A model generated the notes under the pieces. It saw only the letters and a list, made by a program, of their open reading frames with translations, did not search any database and was not told where the DNA came from. A stretch of 64,000 nt of DNA, taken from positions 12,064,152 to 12,128,151 of the forward strand of contig OW387150.1 of assembly GCA_936440205.1 (NCBI GenBank), written 5' to 3'. The DNA is from Lepidonotus clava (lineage: Eukaryota > Annelida > Polychaeta > Phyllodocida > Polynoidae). Of this stretch, positions 1 to 12,100 are shown piece after piece; positions within the stretch are counted from its first letter, which is position 1; each line of letters opens with the position of its first letter. Position numbers and translations under genes: made by a program.

Positions 1-1060
1 ACGTACATATTTCTGCGTTGCGAAATTTTCGCGCATCAAACAATTAAGGACCGAGAGTAGTTAATTCGACAGAGAATTCTATTCGTTCCATGATATTTTC
101 CCCTTGGCGTAATTACATAATATTTTATGGCATCTAGCAATTAGAGCCAACATCATTTCGTGTATTCGGCAGTTAATTCCATTTGACCCATTTGTTCTTC
201 CTTAACTCAAAAATATTGTGCTTGGACGGTAGTACGCAATATGTGCAAAAATGTACAGAGCGCAAAAGTAAGCACATTTACGGTCTGTAAGGAACGAATG
301 GGGATCCATAGGGGGTAGTGATGGTTTGTCGGTTGGTATGGTGAGCCTGCAGGTGGGTGGGTAGGGATGGGTGGGGGTCTGGGGGAACAGTGGGTGACGG
401 GGAGATGGGTATTATTGTGTTATAGGTGACACAAGGAGGCCAGGTAATGGACGACGACGCCTGGAGTAATGGCTACCTGCTAAGGGTATAATGTATCACA
501 GTATAAAGTACGCCCGCCCCGCGCCCACTGGGGTCCAGTTTCTCTCTGTCCAAATGACGTGTTATAGTCATAAAAACGCGTACATTGTTTGCCAGGATTT
601 TGTTTCATTCTTTTTCGGATTATGACTGTCTTTGTGAAACAGAAAAGGTTGAACGTTGTTTAAAAACATTTGAAATCAAATCAAGAGGCAACTGTTTTGC
701 AAAATCGTGATCGGCTTTTCGCCGTCATACCCTAGTTGTCACAGTGCGTTGGCTTATTCGGACTTGCTGACGTTATTAGATCTAAGAGAGCCTTTGATAA
801 AGAAACCCACCTGGTCAATTTAAGAACAGTTGTTCCGAAGGCCGTGGTACTATAACTAGGCCTACTAGCCGCTGCATGTTGCCCTCTACCTGTAATACAA
901 CTTCTCTATAAGCGCACCTCTACCATATTGCTCACTAAATGCGGGCTATCTCTCTCTCTGGGATCACACCGTTTCATTGTGACAGTTCCCTCCAGCGTCG
1001 ACCTACACAGGTCAGTTGATAGTTCTCCAGCGTCCCGCGTCGCCAAAGTAGCGCTCCAAG
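1..1060. other. Left-edge non-coding stretch
   Basis: I see no convincing exon, RNA gene or transposon here. Reading frames are short and unrelated to known families. G-rich runs lie around 345-400. This is either intergenic DNA or the flank of a gene lying to the left of the window. Confidence 0.4.
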
Positions 1061-1220
1061 ACGCTAATGTTCACCCTCCGGCTTTTTGTCGCTCATGTTA
1101 CGGACTGCCTTATTGGATGTCGGGCGGCGCTAATACCACGTGACGGGGCGCTGGACCAATCAGGAGTCAGGTTGCATAGGCTCTCTCGAGCGTCGATGCG
1201 TCGCTCTACTTCCGGTCGTC
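1061..1220. promoter_or_regulatory. Promoter-like cluster: CCAAT boxes, CACGTG, ETS site
   Basis: An inverted CCAAT box (ATTGG, 1112-1116), an E-box CACGTGAC (1137-1144), a forward CCAAT followed by CAGG (1156-1160) and an ETS-type ACTTCCGG (1208-1215) lie within about 105 bp of locally CpG-rich DNA. NF-Y, USF/TFE and ETS sites at this spacing are typical of TATA-less housekeeping promoters. No start site or attached exon can be seen. It could serve a gene to the left on the minus strand or be a distal promoter of the PCBP gene to the right. Confidence 0.4.
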
Positions 1221-1593
1221 GCTCTGGCTACTAGTTGCGCGCGCACCCCCGTGACATGCAGAGTGACTCTCCTAGCACAGTTTAGGCTGTAAAGGTTTCA
1301 TTGCGAAGATGATGTTGCTTAGTGTGGCTCCACATCGGCTTGGAGAGTATACAGGTAGAAAGAAGTACCTGGAAAACTTAGAAGCCATATAATAACCAAT
1401 TCAGAAAACAATTTCTACAATACGAAAAGAAAAGAGTCGATTACGGTTCGGAAAGTTAATTGACATGACCAACTCTTGAATTTTAGCTAGGGTGTGAAAG
1501 CAAAATGATTTCAATCATCCCCAGTCACCTAAAAGATGGGTAACATGACCTGATAACATGATCTGAATATTGACCATTATATTAAATTAGTAT

Positions 1594-1607
1594 GGCGCCA
1601 CCTGGAG
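1594..1607 (-). promoter_or_regulatory. CTCF-like site
   Basis: GGCGCCACCTGGAG; its reverse complement carries CCAGGTGGCGCC, matching the bilaterian CTCF core AGGTGGCGC. This is a motif match only. Confidence 0.3.
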
Positions 1608-2169
1608 GCCTCTCCGCCACTTAAGGCGGGGTCAAATGTCAAGTCGGGTTTGACAGCGCATGCGTGGGCGCCTTTTCGGTGTAATCAAACATGCCGCCCA
1701 TAATCCACAGCATTAACAAGCTTTTAGATAAATAAAACTAGTTGTACTGTTTGAGGTTTCCATAACAACCATCCACGGTGAATAGGTGGAAGCGCCACAC
1801 GTCCACGTTTCAGTGAATGTTGGTTCTGAAAACATGACCACAAAATGAGAACTGGAATTCGTTTCCTGTTTCAGTCTTTACGTGGTTTTTCTTTTCCTGT
1901 GTTGATTGATCAAGCATACTGCAATTTTGGGCTCGGAACTTGAATGTTGTTTGAGTTGGCAATGAACATGATTTACCAAGTATTGGTTAATGTTTCCATT
2001 CATTGATATTGCTTGGAATTCATTCCCTTGTTTTTCTGTGAGATATTACGCACCAATAATTACCATGCTAGGATGTTGTCACTCAGTATAAAAGCCTTAT
2101 ACCATTTTATGATCAACTTTAGACGAGTCACATGTGAAGATCAATAATAGAGATATTTACAAATCTGGA

Positions 2170-2510
2170 CAGCTATAGTGGTGATGTCGGAGTCAAATGT
2201 AGTTATCAATAATAATAATCATAGGAGAGTCACCTGTAGTCATCAGCAATAGGCCTTATTATCGGGGTGAGGAGGGCACCCATATAGTGATCAATGATAG
2301 TTATATTACATTTATCAGCTCTAATATGTGGCAGCCACTTTTATGGTTCAGCTGTAGGCCTGATATGTGGGAGTCACATGTATCATCCAGCAGTAACATA
2401 TAGGAGTCACATGTACATTGTTCAGCTGTAATATGTGGGTGTCACACGTATTGTTCAGCTGTAATAGGCCTAGGTGGGATTCACCTGTGCTGATCTCAAA
2501 ATGGGAGTCC
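2170..2510. repeat. Degenerate tandem repeat, about 40-bp unit
   Basis: Roughly six diverged units share the words GGAGTCACATGTA, TTCAGCTGTA and ATATGTGGG. The clearest units are at 2320-2470. A minus-strand reading frame across it gives repeated HVTPI-like peptides, which only reflects the repeat. Confidence 0.6.
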
Positions 2511-4260
2511 CCAGTGTAGACACCTGACTCCCGGGTTAGTGTTTGCCCGCTCAGCCCCGACCAGGTGAAGGTCCACGGGAGTCGGTTTTCTCCAGGGGAG
2601 GCGCAGGTCACTCCGGGCCGACCCCGAATACTAAACGACCGGCGGAACGGTATGCCAACTGAGGCGTAGCGGGTCGCCATGGTTACATGCAAACAGTCCT
2701 CTTCTATACCCTATACTCTGGGCCCTCAAATATTTCATGATCTTTTTTATAGAATGATAATGCTGATGCATGCATTATGACTATTTCCGCTTTTTCTGTT
2801 TTTTTCCTGATGTTTTTGGTCAAAACTTTTCAGTAATTTAATGAAAAAAACGATTGCGTTTGTAATCTGGCAAAATGTTTTGTAACCACCCTTTCTTTGT
2901 GTCAAATGCACATGATAGCGACTAATCTTTTTGTCTATACAATCCAGAGTGCCTAATTCACAAATATCCGGATTTTTATGTCCATAGAGGCATCCCTTTC
3001 CACAAGAAAGCATAGCCGAGGTAACTAACCGAATGGTTAAAACACAGCAGGATATCATATGGATCCGATGGCACCACTCAAAAAAAAAGAAAATGTTAGA
3101 TGATCGTGCTTTATGCTCGCCTATCCAATCTCTTGTTCTGAAACAAAGTGATAAACGCTGGTGCCTGTTTGGCCGACTATTGTAATGAGAACACTAGGTC
3201 GATTGTTGGACGTTGACAATGTTATCAACACCGACCTAGATGGAATGAAACGTACCCATGAGAATTGAACGTCGTTGTCCGACAGCACTGCTCACCTTAG
3301 CCAAACATCCTTATCAGATAAGCACTGGATATTAAACTGTCAATAAGATAGCAGTGCCATTGTATTAAAGAATTATACCAATTTATCGAGGTATGGTAAT
3401 AATGAAGACGTTACTCTCTGGTTGAAGAGAAGGACATATCTTGATATGACTTCTCTTAATTCACTCAGAATACACAATTGACAGCCATATAGAGATGACA
3501 CAGCATGGAAAAGGGGTCAAGGAGACATTGAAATTGGATTTGAAGATATTGATCAGCTGAGAAATTTATCAAGATAACAGAAATACCTGTTTATCAGAGC
3601 GTTGAACCTTTCATTACGAACACGGCCCTATTTTTAGTTCATGTAACCATAAATCTTGGTTATTCCCACGTGTTATCAGGATGGTCAGTAGAACAAGTGA
3701 GGAATTAAACGACATGTAACAACATGCATGTATCTATTAAAGCGGAGTATACGAGTTATTAGGGACAAAATAATTTGCTTATCCAGACACATGTATAAGC
3801 TAATCCATTGTATTTGGGAGCGGAGGGAATTATTGCGTATTGAAAGGTTGTAGTGTTCAGGGAATTTCAGTCTTTCAGATTTTTCTCTTTAAAAGAAACA
3901 TAATTAAAACATCTTATATAAACCTATTACACATACATTTGATATATTTACAAAACAAATTTTCGGTACAAGAAAATAGTTCAGATTTGTTTTCACATCC
4001 CTCACTGGCAATACTGGTAATACCGGAAATAATCAAAACTTATTAGATAAGAGTTATTTCTAAACACAGGTATAACACATTCTCCAATGTCTAAGAAGAA
4101 TAATAGCCCCTTGATGCTGGAGGCATGTAGGGAGGGCCGTTTTGTAATAAAGGTTCCCCTGCTGTGACAGGAAAACACGTCTCGGACGTGGCTGGTTGCG
4201 TCCTCTGTAATGATCAATCATTGGACAAGGCCCGAATGGACGCTGTTAGCAGCCGGCCTG

Positions 4261-4304
4261 GTTGTCATGGCAACCGGGCAATCACACCTGGTTGTCATGG
4301 AAAC
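4261..4304 (+). promoter_or_regulatory. Tandem RFX X-box motifs
   Basis: GTTGTCATGGCAAC (4261-4274) is a near-palindromic X-box of the RFX family. A second copy with one mismatch, GTTGTCATGGAAAC (4291-4304), follows 30 bp later. The 30-bp unit, with CCTGG before and CGG after each site, is duplicated in tandem. Confidence 0.45.
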
Positions 4305-4351
4305 CGGAATTCCCTGCGCGCCACAAGTGGCTGGTTGTCCACGGCGATCAA

Positions 4352-4435
4352 GTGGTGGTGGGTGGTGGTGCGGGTGGTGGTGGGAGGTTAGCGGTGGTGG
4401 GGTGGTGGTGGTGTAGGGTGGTGGTGGTGGTTCGT
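4352..4435 (+). repeat. GGT-rich simple repeat
   Basis: An imperfect (GGT)n array, interrupted by GC-containing units. Overlapping glycine/tryptophan/valine reading frames here are artefacts. Confidence 0.7.
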
Positions 4436-5721
4436 GGAAGTGTTCTCCTCCGATTACTCACCTGTTTTACAACCTACGTTTTAGGGGTTTTAATAGGAAT
4501 TTGTTTCCCTTGGGGAGTGTAGTGTGTGAACATGTGAGATTTTTTTTCATGGAGCCATGCTATGTTAAAATGTAACCAGGAAAAAAAGATCGTTTAATTT
4601 GCTATCTAGACATGCAGGACGATACTTGAGACATGTCTGAAGGTATATTAAGGGATTTTGTTTAGCTGTTTTTTAAACTTTTGTTTGAGTGTTGCTTTTT
4701 TTTATAAGATGAGTATTTCTTTGTATTATGCCGTAAGCATATATTACTTTAGTTGAGGATATATCTTATAATATCCTACCTCTCTCCTCATCCGTCATGG
4801 CCCTGCATCCTCTCGACAGAACACCCAAGGTACAATCAGGCCCATGTAATTAATTAGTGAGAGAGGAAGCCGTGGGACCGCTGGGCCGACGTGCTGGTTA
4901 TATAAGTTACAATGGGTAATATCCTGTCAAGGAAATTCCTGGCCGCGATATGAGTGCCATGGTGGTAAAGATAGGAGTGGCTCGGTAGGGAAAAACGAGC
5001 TGCTCAATGCTTTATTGATGATGAGAGACTTACTCTATGAGAAACCAACAGAATTGATTGCTTGAGTATTAGTACCGCTGAATGGATTCTCTTAGCACCA
5101 GTGCTATTTTTGTGGCTTAAATACCCCCCACCGTCATGGATGCTGTGGTTCGAAACAGGTGATATTTTAGAAGGAAAAAAGAAGCATGTAACCAAGTTGT
5201 AAGACCTCTATGGAAACAATTCTTTAGATGCCCCATTCTCCACCCAGGTCACAATTGTTAATGATATCCTTATTACGTGAGTTGGGGAGCACAGTGTGCC
5301 CTGTCCCTTAAAATTGAGAGCAGCTCAAAAATCTATTCTGATTAACGGCAGAGATGAGGATGTTCGCCTGTAAGAATGTTGGACCACTCATGTGCCACGA
5401 TACAGGGCCAGCCTTGTAGGAAATCCGAAATTAATCCCTCATAGCTGTTAGCTTATCAAAACCACCAAAAGCACCACTGTCGCCTCATCTTTTTTGCTGG
5501 AAGATTTCAAAGCTGTCTTGATTAAGTGTGGCCTGTAATATCCAGATTGGTTGCACTAATTTAAAGAGGCGCTATTATTGGACAGGAAAATGTTATGGGG
5601 GATATGCTTTCTGAATCAATGTAAGCTCATTTTCTAAAAGCCCTTTCCCTATAAAGGTAGAATGCATTTTTCTTTCTACACTTTAATTTCTCAATTTGGA
5701 GGAAGAAACCCAAAGGAAACC

Positions 5722-5850
5722 TTTATAAATAGGCTAACTAGAACACCTGGAAAAGCCTAATTCCCTTTTTATATAGGCTAACAAGTACTCCTCGGCAGCC
5801 TTATAGGCTATATAAATAGGCTAACTAGTATTCCTAGAAAGCCTCTAATA
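5722..5850 (+). repeat. Degenerate tandem repeat with ATAGGCTAACTAG words
   Basis: Three units of about 45-50 bp share ATAGGCTAAC(T/A)AG followed by a TCCT(A/C)G-like end. Confidence 0.5.
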
Positions 5851-6067
5851 TAATCAGGTCATGCCTAAGTATATTCATTGAGTCCATTCACTTCACTCCC
5901 TTGTGGTGTTGACCGAATTGACAGGCTACATGCTGTTAGGGACCCCTGTTAATTTGGCCTGTTATGACGTCAGAGGTGGTCGTGGTTGGGGTAATGTGCG
6001 CAGGGATTGGTGGCGGTAATAGAAAAGAGCAGGGCCTGATCCTGATGGCCAATCACTCCAGCCAAGG

Positions 6068-6121
6068 CCTGGATGTACGCAATGGGTGTACGCCTTAAAC
6101 GTACGCCCTGAATGTACGCCA
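6068..6121 (+). repeat. Short GTACGC repeat
   Basis: Four GTACGC words spaced 12-17 bp apart in a short imperfect tandem array. Confidence 0.5.
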
Positions 6122-7160
6122 GGCCCCCTAGCCTCCATGCCCACGTCATCACTTCTATTAAGTGTTTTGCTCCCAGTGGTGTGTGCAATCTATTCCCATC
6201 TCTCCCCTAAGCCTCCTCCCCTCCACCCTTGCCCAACTCCAATCCACTGCCCAGGGAGAATAAAATGTACCCCACTGGCTGCGGGCTTGGAATAAAACCT
6301 AGTGTAAATTTCAACTGGCTGACAGGGTAATTGGGCCCACATGGTGGTTTTATTAACAGGTAGGCAGCAGGTGGTGACTAACATAAAGGTGAGGGCTGGA
6401 GAGATGGGGTTAAGATAGGCCTATACAGGGGGACGGCAACGAGGAGCCCCCACCTCAACCCTCCCACCTGCTATGTATTGTCAGGTACACAAGGCAGGGC
6501 GGGGAAGAACCCAATGGGGTGGGTTACTGCAATAATGACTACCTGAGGGAGTGGGTTAGGGTGAAAAAAGTGGACGGAAATTCTACCTGCTGGGCCTAGG
6601 CTTAGGGTGCGGAGAGATAGGTGTCAGGGGAGGGGAGGGGGTGTTCGGGGTGAGCCACCCTGGGGACAGCGAGCAATTTGGAGCTTGTCATCTCAACTGA
6701 CGCCGGCTCACAGCAGCTCACCCAGTATTATGGCCTGGCCCTGAGCGACTCATATTACTAGAGGGGTTGTGTCGTCCCCATGTGATGGTCATATCGGATA
6801 GTGTTGTCGTTACAGGAATTAAATGCAATATGGGGTTTTGTACCATTCATTAATTAATTTAGATATGAGTTAATTTTACCATCTGCCAATACTGGTTTTT
6901 GTTTAGATTTAAAGTATATACTCTAAATGATTTGAAGTCGTTCTTGATGTACTCATTAGGACAAATATGTGTCACTTCTTCATGTCAAACATTGTAGCCC
7001 AAAATGTAAGAAATTATTTTGTTTATGACATATAGGATTGGCAGCTGTATGCCATGGTATACCGCTGTTACGCTACGTAAGTGTATTTATTCACCAGCCC
7101 TTCTTGGCTGAGAAGAAATAGGGCAGATGCCCTTTCGCTCAGCGTGTAGGGACCTCAGCT

Positions 7161-7340
7161 GAGCAGCTCACTATTGCACCGGTATCGACCTGAGCCATTG
7201 GCTTGTTACATGAGCCGCGGGCACCAGCAGCTGCTCCCCAGCGACAGGTGGCGCCATCTGCCGTCACGGTGACCTACTAGGCAGCTGGCTGCTCTCAGGA
7301 GTAGCTCAGTTGCTCGTTGTATGCCCTAAAAGAGCTGCTC
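7161..7340. promoter_or_regulatory. GAGCAGCTC 9-mer pair and CTCF-like site upstream of exon 1
   Basis: The 9-mer occurs exactly at 7161-7169 and 7332-7340, with one-mismatch relatives around 7225-7315. Between them, ACAGGTGGCGCC (7244-7255) matches the CTCF core. The cluster lies about 0.5-1 kb before the proposed first exon. Confidence 0.35.
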
Positions 7341-7524
7341 GGGACTATGCACATCCAATCACACGTTGGCTCCCATGCTTGGTTATAGCATAAAACATAC
7401 AATCCACCAGGATCTGAATGAGTGAAACGATAGTAAATAGGGGGTGGCCTGTGAGCAATTGGGACCTGCTCAACCTTTGCTAGATCCACGTGAGCTCGTG
7501 TTTGAACTGCTCAGATCCTGTTGC

Positions 7525-7700
7525 TGGTGCTGGCGGTGGTGGCCGTCACACTGGTGGTGCCCAGGGCGGTGCCGGTGGTGCGGGCAGTGCTGCCTCTGTG
7601 ACGGTGGTGGTGGTGGTGGTGCTGGTGTCCTGACGGTGGTGACAGTGGTGCTGACTGGCTGGCTGGCTGGTGGTTCTGGTGGTGGTGGTGGCCACGCAGG
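7525..7700 (+). repeat. GGT/GGC triplet-rich tract
   Basis: Long runs of GGTGGT with CTGGCTGGCTGG inside. The complementary strand reads as CAC/ACC-rich with poly-His or poly-Thr frames, which I treat as spurious. Confidence 0.65.
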
Positions 7701-7749
7701 AGCAGCAGTAGTAGAAGCCAGGCAGCTGTAACCCCTCCCTCCTTCCTTC

Positions 7750-8297
7750 CTCCAGTGTCGCCTCCGCTGCTGCACATAATAACAGATCCCTGCACGCTGT
7801 GAACAGACACACACACCACCACCAACGTCCTGCAGCCTACCAACAATAGTACCCACCTACCTACCAGCAGCTCCCCCGGGCAGCATGCGGAGAACAGAAC
7901 TGACCACCACTCCCACCCCCACCACCCTGAGCATTGCCTACGCCTGTACCACCAACACCCCTCCAGCAGCAGCAGCAGCAGCAGCGGCAGCAGCAGTCTC
8001 CGGCAGCAGACCGGGTCTGTGATTACCTTGGCCCCACACAAGTCGGTCTCAGTGGGCCCGTGTCACCAAAGCTCCAGGCAGAAGGAGCAGCAGGAGAAGA
8101 CACAGGAGGAGGATCCCAGTAGCGCCACTGCTACTACTAGTACTATTACTGATACCAGCACTGCCTCCACGCTTTGGCTATAATAATAACAACACACCCT
8201 CCTCCAGTAGGGACCGTACCCAGGACCCCACCTGCCTCCTCCTGTACCCTGCCAGCAGCACCTGGATCCACCCCCTGCACCCCGCGGCTCGGACAAG
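7750..8297 (+). other. PCBP: Probable 5' non-coding exon (exon 1) of the PCBP gene
   Basis: A GC-rich stretch with CAG triplets (7963-8004) ends in GGACAAG followed by the consensus donor GTAAGT at 8298. Joined to the acceptor at 29345, the frame leading to the KH protein stays open back to a stop near 8020 and has no in-frame ATG. The exon would therefore be entirely 5' UTR, with translation starting at 29415. The 5' end is arbitrary and no TATA box is evident. No other donor upstream of the coding exons looked better, but a different or additional first exon cannot be excluded. Confidence 0.35.
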
Positions 8298-9385
8298 GTA
8301 AGTGTCACTGCCCTACCACCTACGCCTCCTACACCTGCCAGCCTTCTCCTCCAGTTCCTCCTACGCTCCAGGGTGTAGGAGGTAGGGTACGGGGTGTGGG
8401 CGGCAGGAGGAGGAGGAAACACACCGAATAGATCTCCTCTCCTGTGTCAGGCAGAACGCGTGACAGCCGTGGAGGACCCGTGAACGGCAGCCCACTGGAG
8501 GAACACAGGAGGGGGACGCGGCCGGCAGCTGACATATGGTTGGGGATTATCGCTGCATGTGCCTTAATCCACGTGTTTAATGGTGGATGGGCGGGCGGTG
8601 GGCGTGGGGCGGGATGGGGCACGCCCTCTGGTTGTTCTGTTTGGGCGGGGGCGGAGGGCGGGGGCGGGCGGGGGTGGGAAATAGGTGATGGGTGTGCGGC
8701 CATATGGTACCGTTTGTGGGACGCTGAACGAACGCGCTCTGTGCATGTGACGAGTAGGGAGGCTAGTAGGGGTGGTGGGAGGGGGGATGGTGGGTTGTGT
8801 TGGTTTGTTGGTGGATGGGTGGGGAGGGGGGGTGCACGGTTCGGGATCGCTTGTTTCTGGTGGGATGGTAACGCTGGGACATTAATCACAGCATGGTACC
8901 AGCGCCCGGTCATGCAATGCCTCCAACCCTGGAGGAGGGAGTTTGGGTAGTGAAAGGGGGAGGAGGGGGTACTATATATATAGATCCAGGCCGCAGGGCC
9001 CCGTGCATGAGGACATTACCAGCACTGTGTCGGTCGCTCATACATTCCCCTAGCTGCTTCCCATCCCAGAGGCGACAGTTAAGGGCGACAGATGGGAGGA
9101 GGTGCAGGGTGCGACGGCTGGGTTATCATCACATCCCGTCGCCACATCCCATCCCTCTGAGCACCTCAAACATCCAGCACAGTAAATGGAGATTGGCTCC
9201 ACGGCTAGGGATCATGCTGATCAGGGCTCGACACTCCAGCCTCCCCCCTGGAGGAATTGTTACGCATTGGGCTTTATGTGCATGTATAATTGGCGTGAAT
9301 GGTAATAGCCGCTGTTAACATTCAGCCGCCCCCGCCTGCATGCTTGTGCGCGTGCTGAGGGGTGGCGTGACACAGAACTTGATGG

Positions 9386-9700
9386 GTCCTATCCCCTATA
9401 GCAATGTCATAAGGGGGAAGAGTTTATTGAATAAAAACCCATATGTCATGTGATAGAAGACTACCACTGGGATTGAAGCGTTGAGACATGTCCCCACACC
9501 TTTTCCACTGATGTGCTTAAGGTATATTCACTGATGGAATTCAACCCCATATGGCAGTGTTGTAAAGGGAAGGGTATTATTGAATAAAAGTCCATATGTC
9601 ATGTGATAGAAGACTACCACTGGGATTAAAGCGTCGAGACATGTTTCCACATCTTTTTCCACAGACACCCTAAAGGTGTGCTCACTGATCGAATTCCCTG
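9386..9700 (+). repeat. Two-copy tandem duplication, period about 153 bp
   Basis: TTGAATAAAA, CATATGTCATGTGATAGAAG and ACTACCACTGGGATT recur at a 153-bp offset. The copies differ at roughly one base in ten, so the duplication is not recent. Confidence 0.75.
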
Positions 9701-11108
9701 ACTAAAACAAGAGGCGTGATACCACATGTGTGTACGTCCTACCTCCTTGTGGTTAAGTGCTAGACCCCAGAACTATCCTCCAGGGTGGGAGGGGGGGCGA
9801 GACGGTCAATTGAAAACGGAACCGGAAACGATAGACCGGCACTTCCGCCATCGACGGCGCGACGTCGCGGTGTAAAGAGGGGACAAGCGTAAGATAGTTC
9901 TTGGAAGGGGGTCCCTATGGGATATAAAGCCCGAGGCTGTATATAAATATAGATACACGTATCGGGGTTATGTAGGGGTGTTGTGATCCATAGAAACTGG
10001 GTATTGTAGTCGTCGACTGCATGATAACTTACTGGATCCCAATCCCTATTTAGCTGCACATCCCGGCAATTTTCATGACCCTTAAACCAAATCCTATATT
10101 ACTCCCAAAATTCAGGTGTAAATTAGGTGAAATGCAAATGCAAAAGGGCCTTATTCTCAAAGAGGAACATCCACACTGATATAAAGAAAATAAATAAAAT
10201 ACACCCACCACAATGTAAAGAAAATCAGATTAGAAAATGAATAACCAACAAAAAAACATCTGAATAGTGATTGAAAAAGAGATCCAGTGTGACAGTAGAA
10301 TGGGAGCTTGCCTCCCCCTGGCTGGGTCGCGCCGACCGGCCGTCTTGAAAGGACGAGGGTAAACATTGGGGGCCATCAGCCTCCGATAGTTTAGTACACG
10401 CGCACGGCGGGCTGAGCAAATATTGGGCCAGTGGGGGACAATGGAGGACCCCTCCTCCAGGGCAGACCCGGGAGAGACAGTGTATTACGGGCTATCGGTT
10501 GGTTTGGGAGGGGGGGTTGCTGGAGGGAGGTGGTGACACAGATTGGTTGGGGCCAGAGTGCTAATGATGATATCTCAGTGGAGAGGGGAGGGGATCATAA
10601 TATAGACAGATGGTTTGATAGAAATAGCACTGGCAATATTTTATTAACCTAACAATCAGAGAATAAAAATACTGTACATAAACAATGTCTATGTGTATTT
10701 GAGGCTAGCAGGCCTATTATTGGATGATATATAATATTACCAGTATCCTTATAATTATCTCTGTATGAATAGGATCCCAAAGAACCTTTACAATGACCTG
10801 AATCCGAACACATAAATCATTTCAAATGAAATTGAACGCTCACGTTAAATTTATGATATATATTCATGTTAATCCTTGCTATATCACAATAACAATAACA
10901 TTTATAAATAAGCAACAGTGTGAATAACCTCCCCGCGGGAGAGGCCTTATGTGGGGGTGTTAATACCTCAGCCACCGCCACCCTCCTGTGGCCTCATGCC
11001 GTCATTGATTCCAATATCTATGGCTGTCCCCTGACTTCCGCCGTGAAGTGCTACAAACATTGGCCGCCCGTCGATTGTGTTTGCCATACTGAGAATACCA
11101 TCAGCTGA

Positions 11109-11850
11109 AAAGGGGTGGGACTGAGGTTGTAGCTGTGACACTACTTAGCAGGGGTATTATGACTGTGAGCAGGGAATGTGGCAGGGCTGAGGTTGTAGCC
11201 GTGACTCTACTTAGCAGGGGTATAATGACTGTGAGCAGGGAATGTGGCAGGGCTGAGGCTGTCGCTGTGACACTACTTAGCTAACAGGGGTATTATGACT
11301 AGGAGCAGGGAATGTGGCAGGGCTGAAGTTATCACCGTGACTCTACTTAGCAGGGGTATAATGACTGTGAGCAAGGGGCGTGGCAGGGCTGAGGTTGTAG
11401 CTGTGAGCAGGGAATGTGGCAGGGCTGAGGTTGTAGCTGTGACACTACTTATCAGGGATATTATGACTGTGAGCAGGGAATGTGGCAGGGCTGAGGTTGT
11501 AGCTGTGACACTACTTAGCAGGGATATTATGACTGTGAGCAGGGAATGTGGCTGGGCTGAGGTTGTCGCCGTGAAACTACTTATCAGGGATATTATGACT
11601 GTGAGCAGGGAATGTGGTAGGGCTGAGGTTGTAACTGTGACAGGGATATTATGACTGTGAGAAGGGAATGTGGCAGGGCTGAGGTTGTCGCCGTGACACT
11701 ACATAAAAGGAACATGATGATTGTGAGCAGGGAATGTGACACAGCTGAGGTTGTCGCTGTGACATTACTTAGCAGGGGTATTATGACTGTGAGCAGGGAA
11801 TGTGGCAGGGCTGAGGTTGTAGCTGTGTCACTACTTAGCAGGGGTATAAC
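11109..11850 (+). repeat. 66-bp minisatellite, about 11 units
   Basis: The unit runs GACTGTGAGCAGGGAATGTG then GCAGGGCTGAGG, a TTGTAGC(C/T)GTGAC stretch, CTACTTAGCAGGGG and TATTAT. Most units are 66 bp; some lack an internal block (around 11400 and 11640) and one carries a 4-bp insertion (11280). Because 66 is divisible by three, reading frames stay open across many units and give a 22-residue repeat with MTVSRECGRAEVVAVTLL. There is no splice or start context, so I treat it as non-coding. Confidence 0.85.
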
Positions 11851-12030
11851 TTATAATTACTGCAATAAATCTGATGCCATAATGCAGTGACCCAGTAACC
11901 CGTATCACAATTATCCCTCCATACTGGGAAGCCTCATGTGTTATTATGCTTTGCAATATCCATTAGAAAAATATAATATGAATTCCATACCAATATAATT
12001 GAAATTCACAAAATTTCACTTCACCAACAA

Positions 12031-12100
12031 GTTCCGGTCAAAACAATGTCGTTCCGGTTTCTCTGATTGGCTGAAAATCAGGACCCTCATGGGCGGTATC
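12031..12100 (+). repeat. Dispersed repeat, copy A (GTTCCGGTC / ATTGGCT family)
   Basis: Contains two GTTCCGGT words about 20 bp apart, then TGATTGGCTGAAAA and GGACCCTCAT with GGCGGTAT. Related copies lie at 24991-25052 (reverse), 36877-36945 (reverse) and 32332-32381 (3' half). No target duplication could be defined. Confidence 0.6.

Larger units (their letters stand above)
1221..7750. other. Non-coding flank upstream of the PCBP gene
   Basis: No exon is supported. The stretch holds several short repeats and motif clusters listed separately, and two copies of the 9-mer GAGCAGCTC/GAGCTGCTC (4997-5005, 5318-5326). A full CRE, TGACGTCA, lies at 5965-5972. From about 6.4 kb the DNA becomes GC-richer towards the proposed first exon. 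Confidence 0.45.

Noticed and set aside
3196-3244. Imperfect inverted repeat CTAGGTCG...CGACCTAG as an RNA hairpin
   Set aside because: Only 8 bp pair perfectly, the extension needs bulges, and no related copy was found.
7470-8041. Minus-strand frames rich in Pro, His, Leu and Gln (up to 176 codons)
   Set aside because: They are produced by GGT/CAG triplet repeats, and the same segment is open in several frames at once.
11295-11890. Repeat-encoded frames over the 66-bp minisatellite as a secreted or silk-like protein
   Set aside because: No signal peptide, splice sites or stable frame across all units; openness follows from the unit length.
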